This document shows, piece after piece, positions 43,755-51,856 of a stretch of 64,000 nucleotides of DNA (within the stretch, counting starts at the first letter, position 1; every line of letters starts with the position of its first letter). Origin of the DNA: Streptomyces galbus (lineage in GTDB: Bacteria; Actinomycetota; Actinomycetes; Streptomycetales; Streptomycetaceae); the NCBI RefSeq assembly GCF_005280195.1, contig NZ_SZPR01000031.1, forward strand, positions 97,080-161,079, read 5' to 3'. The position numbers were made by a program, and so were the translations under genes. The notes beneath the pieces were generated by a model. It was not told the origin of the DNA and ran no database searches. It saw only the letters and a program-made list of their open reading frames with translations.

Positions 43755-43994
43755 TCAGCGGACGTGGTCCACGTCGACGAGGTCGACACGGACACCGCGG
43801 CCGCCGATGGCGCCCACGACGGTGCGCAGGGCGCGCGCGGTGCGGCCGTTGCGGCCGATCACCTTGCCGAGGTCGTCCGGGTGGACCCGGACCTCGAGCA
43901 CGCGTCCACGGCGCAGGTCGCGCGAGGCGACCTGCACATCGTCAGGGTTGTCGACGATGCCCTTCACGAGGTGCTCAAGCGCCTCTTCGAGCAT
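43755..43994 (-). CDS. khpA: KH-domain RNA-binding protein KhpA
   Basis: 79 residues. Single type II KH domain with the GxxG loop as VIGRNGRTARALRT (about 45-58). KhpA works with KhpB as an RNA chaperone in Gram-positive bacteria. It is 5 bp after rpsP, a placement conserved in actinobacteria and firmicutes. Confidence 0.95.
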   Translation of the reverse strand: MLEEALEHLVKGIVDNPDDVQVASRDLRRGRVLEVRVHPDDLGKVIGRNGRTARALRTVVGAIGGRGVRVDLVDVDHVR

Positions 43995-43999
43995 CTGGC

Positions 44000-44419
44000 T
44001 CAGGCCTCGGCCGACTCGGACTCAGCCGCGGCCTCGTCCTTCTTCTCGGCCTTCTTCTTCTGGGTGATCGCCTCACCCTTGCCCTCGTCGTCGCCGCCCA
44101 GGGCCTCGAACGACGGGCGCGCCTTCTTCGGCTCGGCGGTCAGCAGCGGAGCCGGGGCGGGCTCGCCCTTGAACTTCTGCCAGTCGCCGGTCTTCTTCAG
44201 GATGGCGAGCACGGGCTCGGTCGGCTGGGCGCCGACACCGAGCCAGTACGCCACGCGCTCGGCGTCCACCTCGATGATCGAGGGGTGGTACGTCGGGTGG
44301 TACTTGCCGATCTCCTCGATGGCCCGGCCGTCACGGCGGGTACGGGAGTCGGCGACGACGATGCGGTAGTGAGGCGAACGGATCTTGCCCAGACGCTTCA
44401 GCTTGATCTTGACTGCCAC
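44000..44419 (-). CDS. rpsP: 30S ribosomal protein S16
   Basis: 139 residues from GTG 44419. Core residues 1-85 (VKIKLKRLGKIRSPHYRIV, then PTYHPSIIEV) match the family. About 50 extra C-terminal residues are charged and Ala/Lys/Glu-rich (TQKKKAEKKDEAAAESESA), the long form typical of actinobacteria. First gene of the rpsP-khpA-rimM-trmD-rplS group. Confidence 0.97.
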   Translation of the reverse strand: MAVKIKLKRLGKIRSPHYRIVVADSRTRRDGRAIEEIGKYHPTYHPSIIEVDAERVAYWLGVGAQPTEPVLAILKKTGDWQKFKGEPAPAPLLTAEPKKARPSFEALGGDDEGKGEAITQKKKAEKKDEAAAESESAEA

Positions 44420-44787
44420 GGGAGTGGGTTCTCCTGGAATTGACGTGGTTGGGCACGGCGGAACTGCCGCGTGGGGTTGCGGTACCCGAGTGCCCGATGG
44501 ACGCGTCAGCCGGAGGAGAGAGGGGTCCTGTGCGACTGTCGAGTACAGCTAGCCATTGTGCCACACCCGGCGGGGCGCTCCGGCCCGGGCGTCCGTGCGG
44601 CCTCCGCGGCCGGGCAGGCGGCAGCGGCGCCCGGCGGGCACGGGACGACGGGCGAGGGGGTTGCACCGCGGGGCGCGGGGACGCGCGCGGCCGGCCACCA
44701 CGGGATCGGTCGATCCCCTGACCGGGCACACGGCCCCGCGCCCCGCGCAACCGGCAGCCACGAGATGCCGGTGACGCGTCGGTGCGC
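44420..44787. other. 368-bp intergenic region with the rpsP promoter zone
   Basis: No supportable gene. On the minus strand GGCACAATGGCTAGCTGTAC, about 125-145 bases upstream of rpsP, is a plausible strong promoter area (CACAATG as -10-like element). A hairpin GGGATC-ggtc-GATCCC is at 44702-44717. The remainder is GC-rich without recognised structure. Confidence 0.45.
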
Positions 44788-45384
44788 CTAGGCCGCTCCG
44801 GCGACCTCCGGGATGCGGAACGGCTTCCCGCAGCCGCCGCAGACGATCGGCGCCTGGGCCAGGACCGAGGGGACGACCCGGACGTTGCGCCCGCAGTCGC
44901 ACACGGCCTTGACCCGGACCCCGCCGCCGGAGGAGCCGTGCCGCGCGGCCGGGCCGCGGAAGGCGCGGGTGGCGTCGGAGGACGTCGCCGCGGTGTGGGC
45001 CTTGAGCGCCCGCTGGAGCCGCTCGATGGTCGGGCGGTACCGCCGCTTGGCCTCGGGGCTGAGCGTGACCAGCGAGAAACCGCTGCTGGGGTGCGGTTCG
45101 TCCGGGTGGTCCAGGCCCAGCTCCTCGGCGATCGCGAGGAACCTGCGGTTGTGGTAGCGGCCGGCCCGCGACGTGTCACGGACGCCGCGCGCGGCGGCGA
45201 TCCCGTGCACTGCCTCGTGCAGCAACCGCTCGAAGGAGAGTTCGTGACCGCACGCGGACGACGACTCCCCGATCAGGGATTCTGGCGCGGCAAGGTCCGG
45301 CAGCTCGGGGTGGTGCCGCTGAATGTCGGCCCACGCCTGCGCCAGCTCTGCGGCGAGAACAGGTGGTGTCTGTGTCGTGCTCAC
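44788..45384 (-). CDS. SprT-like zinc metalloprotease-related protein
   Basis: 198 residues. A zincin motif LLHEAVHGIAAARG near 53-66 (HExxH as HEAVH) is followed by RYHNRRFLAIAEELGL near 81 that could supply a third ligand. The C-terminus has a zinc ribbon: CDCGRNVRV and CGGCGKPF. This is the SprT/Spartan arrangement, involved elsewhere in DNA-protein crosslink repair; no such activity is shown for this group. Upstream of rpsP but with its own promoter region, and 258 bp after proS. Confidence 0.82.
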   Translation of the reverse strand: MSTTQTPPVLAAELAQAWADIQRHHPELPDLAAPESLIGESSSACGHELSFERLLHEAVHGIAAARGVRDTSRAGRYHNRRFLAIAEELGLDHPDEPHPSSGFSLVTLSPEAKRRYRPTIERLQRALKAHTAATSSDATRAFRGPAARHGSSGGGVRVKAVCDCGRNVRVVPSVLAQAPIVCGGCGKPFRIPEVAGAA

Positions 45385-45642
45385 GTAATGACAACGAGCG
45401 GGGGTGCCGCTGTGTTCCTATTCCGGGGCATCCCAAATAATTTGCACGTACCCGTCAGTTGCGACTGATGCGTCCTGACGAGGGCGGGTGCGCTGATCTG
45501 CGGAGAAGCCTCGCAGCTCACCACAAGGTGGTGCGTAGTCCGCGGTACGCCCCGGCGTGTACGCCGTCGAGCGCGCCGGACGAGGGAGGGCGGGCCGGGG
45601 CGCAAGAGGAGTTCCGGCCGCTTCGCGCCCCGGCCCACTGCC

Positions 45643-47055
45643 TCAGTAAGCGCGCGCGACGACGGCGACGTTACCGGGTGCGTCCTCCGCCTGCGGCACC
45701 GACCCGTCCTCGGCGACGAGGCACCGTACGGTCACGCCCTGCTCGGCCAGCCGGGCCTCGCCCTGCGCGCCGAGGGCCGCCCACGGGATGCGGGCCCAGC
45801 CGGTGGCGGCGGCCTCGACGGCCTCCTCGATCGTGGACACCTCGGCGGTGCGGGACAGCCGGCGCTCGCGGGACTGGGTGAGCAGCAGCGCGTGGTCCTC
45901 CTCCAGCAGGCCGGGCAGCCGCTCGACGAGGGTGTCCAGGGACACCGCCTCCTTGCCGCCGGGGATGCGGCGGGCCAGCATCGCGGTGCCGTTCTCCAGG
46001 TCGCGCGGGCCGATCTCGATCCGCACGGGCACGCCCTTGAGCTCCCAGTCGACCGCGCGCCGCCCGAACGGGGTGTCCACCCGGTCGTCGACCTGCACGC
46101 GGACGCCGGCCGCCCGCAGCCGGTCGCCGAGCTCGCGGACCTTGGCCAGAACCGCCTCGTCGCCCTTGATCGCCAGGACCACGGCCTGGATCTGCGCGAG
46201 CCGCGGGGGCACGCGCAGCCCGCTGTCGTCGCCGTGCATCATCACCAGGGCGCCGATCATGCGCGTGGTCGAACCCCAGGAGGTCTGCCAGACCAGTTCC
46301 TGGGTGCCGTCCTTGGACAGGTACGTGGTGTTGAACGCCTTGGCGAAGTTCTGGCCCAGCTCGTGGCTGGTGGCCATCTGCAGCGCCTTGCCGTCGCCCA
46401 TCATCCCTTCCAGCGTGAGGGTGTTGAGCGCGCCGGCGAACCGCTCCCGGACCGTCTTGCGGCCGGGGACGACGTCCATGGCGAGGACGTTCACCATGAA
46501 GTCCTCGTACACGCGGCGGTGGATGTGGGAGGCGAACTCGCGCGCGTCCTCGTAGGTGGCGTGCGCGGTGTGGCCCTCCTGCCAGAGGAACTCCGTGGTG
46601 CGCAGGAAGAGGCGGGGCCGCAGTTCCCAGCGCACCACGTTGGCCCACTGGTTGATGAGCAGCGGCAGGTCGCGGTAGCTCTGCACCCACTTCGAGAAGT
46701 AGTCGTTGATGATCATCTCGGAGGTGGGCCGGACGACCGCCGGCTCCTCCAGCTCCTTGCCGCCGCCGTGCGTGACGACCGCCAGCTCCGGTGCGAAGCC
46801 CTCGACGTGGTCGGCCTCGCGGGTGAGGTAGGACTCGGGGATCAGCAGGGGGAAGTAGGCGTTCTGGGTCCCGGTCTCCTTGATGCGGGCGTCCATCTCG
46901 GTCTGCATCCGCTCCCACAGCCCGTACCCGTACGGTCGGATCACCATGGTGCCGCGCACCGGGCCGTTGTCGGCCAGCTCCGCCTTGTTGATCAGATCCT
47001 GGTACCAGCGGGGGAAGTCGTCCGCCTGGGGCGTGAGAACGGGTGCCTTTGCCAT
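45643..47055 (-). CDS. proS: Prolyl-tRNA synthetase, short archaeal/eukaryal type
   Basis: 470 residues, with the class II motifs VVRPTSEMIIN near 130, FLRTTEFLWQEGHTAHAT near 168 (motif 2) and MIGALVMMHGDDSGLRVPP near 263 (motif 3). The bacterial editing insert is absent and an anticodon domain with a C-terminal extension is present, as in archaeal/eukaryal-type ProRS. Streptomyces usually encodes a longer bacterial type elsewhere too, so this may be a second copy. Ends ...VARAY; a C-terminal Tyr is characteristic of the type. Confidence 0.92.
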   Translation of the reverse strand: MAKAPVLTPQADDFPRWYQDLINKAELADNGPVRGTMVIRPYGYGLWERMQTEMDARIKETGTQNAYFPLLIPESYLTREADHVEGFAPELAVVTHGGGKELEEPAVVRPTSEMIINDYFSKWVQSYRDLPLLINQWANVVRWELRPRLFLRTTEFLWQEGHTAHATYEDAREFASHIHRRVYEDFMVNVLAMDVVPGRKTVRERFAGALNTLTLEGMMGDGKALQMATSHELGQNFAKAFNTTYLSKDGTQELVWQTSWGSTTRMIGALVMMHGDDSGLRVPPRLAQIQAVVLAIKGDEAVLAKVRELGDRLRAAGVRVQVDDRVDTPFGRRAVDWELKGVPVRIEIGPRDLENGTAMLARRIPGGKEAVSLDTLVERLPGLLEEDHALLLTQSRERRLSRTAEVSTIEEAVEAAATGWARIPWAALGAQGEARLAEQGVTVRCLVAEDGSVPQAEDAPGNVAVVARAY

Positions 47056-47267
47056 GGCGCGATGGTACGGGTCCGCGTTGCCGGGATGTGAATTCTTGCC
47101 ACAGGCATGGTCAACCCCCAAGCAGGGCCCCACGCCCCCTGGACGCCGCCGCGAGCGGGGAGTTACCTGGCATACGGGAACCCGCTGACGCACGGCACGG
47201 GGGCCGGGCGACGAGCGGGTGCGGCTGGAACTGTCGACTCTCTCTCGTCGGATTGGGGCGCTTATCC

Positions 47268-48113
47268 ATGACACCTACGCTCGTGCGGCAGCACCTTCCG
47301 CAGGCGGGGCCCTCGCCCCGCGCGGATCGCGGTGCACGCGCGCGTGACTGGTCGGAGATCCAGGAGCGGATGCTGGTGCCGCTCTACGAGGCCGTCTACG
47401 AGCGACTGGAAGTGGGCCCCGGCACGCGCGTGCTGGGCCTCGGCTGTGGTTCCGGGCTCGCCCTGCTGATGGCGGCGTCCCGGGGCGCGGCCCTCACCGG
47501 TGTCGAGTCCGCCTCCCCCGAGCGGCTCGCGCTGGCACGCGAACGGCTGCTGCCCGAGGGGCGGCCGGCCCGCGCGCGGACGGACGCACGGCTCGTGCAG
47601 GGCGCGCCCGGGGAGGCGGCGGGCGCGCGGAGCCCGGCGTACACCCTGGTGACCGCGTTCGAGCCGATCGGGGCGCTGGCCGGTGACGCGGAGCGGCTGA
47701 CCGCCTCGCTCGCCGCGGCGGTGCCGCTCGCCCGGCGCGGGGCGGCGGTGGTGCTGGTCGGCTGGGGGCCGCCGGAGCGCTGCGCCACCACGGCCGTGCT
47801 GCGGGCGGCGGCCCGGGAGAACGAGCCGCCGCGCTGGCGGCCGCCCCTGCGGGACGACCTGGAGCGGGTCGCCGAGCGGGCGGGCCTCGCCCCCGACGGT
47901 TCCGGGCGGGTCGCCTGCCCGTTCGGGTACGCGGGCGTGGACAGCGCGGTGCGCGGGCTGCTGTCGACGGGGCTGTTCGACGAGGCCGCCGCCGGGACGG
48001 ACGCGGCGCAGGTCGACAAGGAGCTGGCCGAGGCGCTGCACCCGTACCAGCGGCGCGACGGCACGGTGTGGATGCCGAACGTGTTCCGCTACCTCGTGGC
48101 CCGCGTGCCCTGA
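47268..48113 (+). CDS. SAM-dependent methyltransferase
   Basis: 281 residues from ATG 47268. Motif I VLGLGCGSGLALL (about 55-67), an acidic VESASPE near 80, and a helix-rich C-terminal part without known motif. Class I Rossmann-fold enzyme; small-molecule or polyketide-like substrate is possible but unknown. Divergent from proS. One of the few plus-strand genes in this section, convergent with the FtsH-type protease 28 bp away. Confidence 0.78.
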   Translation: MTPTLVRQHLPQAGPSPRADRGARARDWSEIQERMLVPLYEAVYERLEVGPGTRVLGLGCGSGLALLMAASRGAALTGVESASPERLALARERLLPEGRPARARTDARLVQGAPGEAAGARSPAYTLVTAFEPIGALAGDAERLTASLAAAVPLARRGAAVVLVGWGPPERCATTAVLRAAARENEPPRWRPPLRDDLERVAERAGLAPDGSGRVACPFGYAGVDSAVRGLLSTGLFDEAAAGTDAAQVDKELAEALHPYQRRDGTVWMPNVFRYLVARVP

Positions 48114-48141
48114 GGGGTCACCGGCGCGGGGCGGGGCGCGC

Positions 48142-50076
48142 TCACGGCTCGTCCTTGGTGGTGCGGACGATGCCGGCGATCCGGTAGGCGTCGGCCTCCT
48201 CCAGCGTCTCGCGCTCCAGCAGCGCCTCGGCCAGGGCGTCCAGTCGGCCGCGGTGGTCCCTCAGGGCGCGGCGCGCCTCCTCGTAGCACTCGTCGACGAC
48301 CCGGCGCATCTCCTCGTCGATGGCGTCGAGGGTCTGCGGGGCGGCGGCCAGGCCGTACGCCTGCTGGGCGTCGCCCGGGAGCGCGGACAGGCGGCCGACG
48401 CGCTCGCTCATGCCCCAGCGGGAGACCATCCCGCGCGCGATGCGGGTCACCTGCTCCAGGTCGTTCTCGGAGCCGGTGGTGATCACGCCGTAGACGACCT
48501 GCTCGGCCGCCATGCCGCCGAGGGCCCCGATGATCCGGCCGCGCAGGTACTCCTCGGTGTACGCGTACTTGTCCGCGTCCGGCGTGGACAGCGTGACGCC
48601 CAGCGCGCGCCCGCGCGGCACGATGGTGATCTTGCGGACGGGGTCGGCGCCGGGCTGCAGCATGCCGAGCAGCGCGTGGCCGCTCTCGTGGTAGGCGGTG
48701 CGCCGGCGCTCCTCGTACGGCATGACCAGCGCGCGCTCGGCGCCGAGCTGCACCTTCTCCAGGGCGTCGGACAGGTCGGCCGGGGTGACCTGCCGCTGGT
48801 CGCGCTTGACGGCGAGGAGGGCGGCCTCGTTGGCGAGGTTGGCCAGTTCCGCGCCGGTCATGCCCGGGGTGGTGCGGGCGACCTGGGCGAGGTCGACGTC
48901 GTCGGCGAGCGGGATGCCGCGGGTGTGGATGCGCAGGATGGCCTCGCGGCCGCCGCGGTCCGGGGGCGAGACCTGCACGACGCGGTCGAAGCGGCCGGGG
49001 CGGGTCAGTGCCGGGTCGAGGACGTCGGCGCGGTTGGTGGCGGCGATGACGATGACGCCCTCGGAGCCGGAGAAGCCGTCCATCTCGGTGAGGATCTGGT
49101 TGAGGGTCTGCTCGCGCTCGTCGTGGCCGCCGACGCCCGCTCCGCCGCCGCGGGCCCGGCCGATGGTGTCGATCTCGTCGATGAAGATGATCGACGGGGC
49201 GACCTTGCGGGCCTCGGCGAACAGCTCCCGCACGCGGGAGGCGCCGACGCCGACGATCATCTCGATGAACTCCGAGGCCGAGGCGGAGAAGAACGGCACC
49301 CCGGCCTCCCCGGCGACGGCCCGCGCCAGCAGGGTCTTGCCGGTGCCGGGCGGGCCGGCGAGCAGCACGCCGCGCGGCATCTTGGCGCCCATCCGGCGGT
49401 AGGCGTCGGGGTTCTTCAGGAAGTCGACGACATCGTTCAGCTCGCCCTCGACCTCGTCGATGCCGGCCACGTCCGCGAACGTGGTGCGCTGCTCCCCCGG
49501 CTCCAGCTCGACCGGCTTGGGCGGGGCCTTGCGCCCCAGCATGCCGCCCGCGCCGCCGAGGCCCGCGCGCATCCGGCGCGCGATGAAGATCCACACGGCG
49601 ACCAGGAGCAGCATCGGCGCGAGCGAGATCAGGAGGTTGGCCAGGAAGCTGCGGTGCTGCACGACGGGCTCGGCGGTGACGGTGACGTCGTGCCGGGTGA
49701 GGTCCTGCCAGAGGCCGTCGTCCGCGAAGGTCGGCCGCTCGGTCTTGAACTTGGTGTACGTCCCGTCGCCCTCGGGGTTGTCGCGGGCCTTCTTGAGCTG
49801 GCCCTGGATGGCGTTGCCCTTGGCGTAGATCTTCTTGACGTTCCCGGTGTCGACCTGCTTGCTGAACTCCGTGTAGGAGATCGTCGGCTCGGTCTCCTCG
49901 TCCAGGTAGGACAGCACCAGGTTGGCGATCAGGTACACGACCAGCGCGGTGAGGGCCAGCCGCCACCAGCCACCGCGCAGCCGCCGTCCGCCGGGGGGCT
50001 TCGGCGGCTCCTCGGGGGCGCCCTCGGTGCGCCAGGGCTGGTCGGGCGACTTGCGCGGCGGCGCAGGGTTGGTCAT
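48142..50076 (-). CDS. ftsH: FtsH-family membrane AAA+ zinc metalloprotease
   Basis: 644 residues. Two N-terminal membrane segments (about 39-60 and 147-165) flank an extracytoplasmic domain. The AAA+ module has Walker A GPPGTGKTLLARAVAGEAGV near 234, Walker B IIFIDEID and SRH residues TRPGRFDR. The protease zinc motif is His463-Glu-x-x-His467 (YHESGHALL). Degrades membrane and short-lived soluble proteins. A second FtsH is typical in Streptomyces, and this one has a Pro-rich N-terminal 30 residues. The gene follows the terminator of ffh. Confidence 0.94.
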   Translation of the reverse strand: MTNPAPPRKSPDQPWRTEGAPEEPPKPPGGRRLRGGWWRLALTALVVYLIANLVLSYLDEETEPTISYTEFSKQVDTGNVKKIYAKGNAIQGQLKKARDNPEGDGTYTKFKTERPTFADDGLWQDLTRHDVTVTAEPVVQHRSFLANLLISLAPMLLLVAVWIFIARRMRAGLGGAGGMLGRKAPPKPVELEPGEQRTTFADVAGIDEVEGELNDVVDFLKNPDAYRRMGAKMPRGVLLAGPPGTGKTLLARAVAGEAGVPFFSASASEFIEMIVGVGASRVRELFAEARKVAPSIIFIDEIDTIGRARGGGAGVGGHDEREQTLNQILTEMDGFSGSEGVIVIAATNRADVLDPALTRPGRFDRVVQVSPPDRGGREAILRIHTRGIPLADDVDLAQVARTTPGMTGAELANLANEAALLAVKRDQRQVTPADLSDALEKVQLGAERALVMPYEERRRTAYHESGHALLGMLQPGADPVRKITIVPRGRALGVTLSTPDADKYAYTEEYLRGRIIGALGGMAAEQVVYGVITTGSENDLEQVTRIARGMVSRWGMSERVGRLSALPGDAQQAYGLAAAPQTLDAIDEEMRRVVDECYEEARRALRDHRGRLDALAEALLERETLEEADAYRIAGIVRTTKDEP

Positions 50077-50140
50077 ATCGGGACGTTACGACACGGTCCG
50101 GGCACCGGCACGCCCAGCCGGGTGCCTGCGGGAACGACGC

Positions 50141-50169
50141 GGGGCGCCCTCCCGGCGGAAGGGCGCCCC
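50141..50169 (-). terminator. Hairpin terminator of ffh
   Basis: GGGGCGCCCT (50141-50150) and AGGGCGCCCC (50160-50169) are perfect 10-base arms around a 9-base loop, about 28 bp downstream of the ffh stop. Confidence 0.8.
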
Positions 50170-50196
50170 AGCGCGTGTGAGGGCTGCTGCGACCGG

Positions 50197-51744
50197 TCAG
50201 CCCATGAACTTCTTGAACTCGTCCGGCAGCTCGAAGTCCTCCGCCTGCTGCGGCAGCCCGAACGCGTTGCCGCCCTGTCCGGCCGCCTCGCGCCGCTGCG
50301 CCGCCTCCAGCTCCTGCTGCCTGCGCTTCATCGGGTTGCCGGAGCGCTGCTTGCCCTTGGCCTTCTTCTGCTGCTTCTTCTGCCGGCCGGGCCCGCCGCC
50401 CATGCCCGGCATCCCGGGCATCCCCGGCATGCCGCCGCCCTGGGCCATGCGGGACATCATCTTGCGGGCCTCGAAGAACCGCTCGACCAGGTTCTTCACG
50501 GCGCTGACCTCGACACCGGAGCCCTTGGCGATACGGGCGCGGCGCGAGCCGTTGATGATCGTCGGGTCCTGGCGCTCGCCGGGGGTCATCGACTTGATGA
50601 TCGCGGCCGTGCGGTCGACGTCGCGCTCGTCGATGTTGTTGATCTGGTCCTTGATCTGGCCCATGCCCGGCAGCATGCCGAGGAGCTTGGAGATGGAGCC
50701 CATCTTCCTGACCTGCTCCATCTGGGCCAGGAAGTCGTCCAGGGTGAAGTCCTGGCCCTTCTTCGACGCCAGCTTGGAGGCCATCTTGGCGGCCTCTTCC
50801 TGGCTGAACGTCTTCTCGGCCTGCTCGATCAGGGTGAGCAGGTCACCCATGTCGAGGATGCGGGAGGCCATCCGGTCCGGGTGGAAGGCGTCGAACTCGT
50901 CGAGCTTCTCACCGTTGGACGCGAACATGATCGGCTTGCCGGTGATCTGCCGGATCGACAGGGCGGCACCACCGCGGGCGTCACCGTCGAGCTTGGAGAG
51001 CACCACGCCGTCGAAGCCGACGCCGTCGCGGAACGCCTCGGCGGTGTTGACGGCGTCCTGACCGATCATCGCGTCGACGACGAACAGGATCTCGTCGGGG
51101 CGCACCGCGTCCCGGATGTCCGCGGCCTGCTGCATCATCTCCTGGTCGATGCCCAGGCGGCCGGCGGTGTCCACGATCACGATGTCGTGGACCTTGGCCT
51201 TGGCGAACTCGATGGAGTCCTGGGCGACCTTCACCGGGTCGCCCACGCCGTTGCCCGGCTCGGGCGCGAACACGGCGACCCCGGCGCGCTCGGCGACGAC
51301 GCTGAGCTGGTTGACGGCGTTGGGGCGCTGGAGGTCACAGGCCACCAGGAGCGGGGAGTGGCCCTGCTCCTTCAGCCAGCGGCCCAGCTTGCCCGCGAGG
51401 GTCGTCTTGCCGGCACCCTGCAGACCGGCCAGCATGATCACGGTGGGCGGGTTCTTGGCGAACCGCAGGCGGCGGGTCTCCCCGCCGAGGATGGTGACCA
51501 GCTCGTCGTTGACGATCTTGAGAACCTGCTGCGCCGGGTTCAGCGCCTTGGAGACCTCGGCGCCGAGCGCGCGCTCCTTGACGTTCTTGATGAACTGCCG
51601 CACGACGGGCAGCGCCACGTCGGCCTCGAGGAGTGCGATGCGGATCTCGCGCGCGGTGGCGTCGATGTCCGCCTCGGAGAGCCGTCCCTTGCCACGCAGG
51701 TTCTTGAAAGTAGCTGAGAGGCGATCGGAGAGAGTATCGAACAC
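50197..51744 (-). CDS. ffh: Signal recognition particle protein Ffh
   Basis: 515 residues. N domain (about 1-95), then the GTPase with P-loop GLQGAGKTTLAGKLG near 107, DTAGRLG near 190, TKLD-type SKLDGDARGG near 245. The Met-rich M domain binds 4.5S RNA and signal peptides; it includes a tail with repeated GMPGMPGMPGMGGG near 455-470, a long insertion seen in actinobacterial Ffh. Works with FtsY (59128-60336) to target membrane proteins. Confidence 0.97.
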   Translation of the reverse strand: MFDTLSDRLSATFKNLRGKGRLSEADIDATAREIRIALLEADVALPVVRQFIKNVKERALGAEVSKALNPAQQVLKIVNDELVTILGGETRRLRFAKNPPTVIMLAGLQGAGKTTLAGKLGRWLKEQGHSPLLVACDLQRPNAVNQLSVVAERAGVAVFAPEPGNGVGDPVKVAQDSIEFAKAKVHDIVIVDTAGRLGIDQEMMQQAADIRDAVRPDEILFVVDAMIGQDAVNTAEAFRDGVGFDGVVLSKLDGDARGGAALSIRQITGKPIMFASNGEKLDEFDAFHPDRMASRILDMGDLLTLIEQAEKTFSQEEAAKMASKLASKKGQDFTLDDFLAQMEQVRKMGSISKLLGMLPGMGQIKDQINNIDERDVDRTAAIIKSMTPGERQDPTIINGSRRARIAKGSGVEVSAVKNLVERFFEARKMMSRMAQGGGMPGMPGMPGMGGGPGRQKKQQKKAKGKQRSGNPMKRRQQELEAAQRREAAGQGGNAFGLPQQAEDFELPDEFKKFMG

Positions 51745-51856
51745 GGCGCTCGCGGTCCTCGGGGTCGGTGGTGGCTGCGGGAATCGCCCTCCAGGGTATC
51801 CCGGAGGAGCGCGGCGGGGTCACGGTCGTGCCGGAGCCGGTCCCCCGCCCCGGTTC

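Noticed and set aside
47056..47267. T-box leader for proS
   Set aside because: No T-box sequence or specifier stem could be recognised in the 212-bp upstream region.
50395..50450. Short direct repeats near GGGCATCCCCGGCATG
   Set aside because: They encode the Gly-Met-Pro repeats of the Ffh M-domain tail, so they are coding repeats and not a separate element.
48253..51717. Long plus-strand frame opposite ftsH and ffh
   Set aside because: It is the antisense shadow of two well-conserved genes with no recognisable domain.
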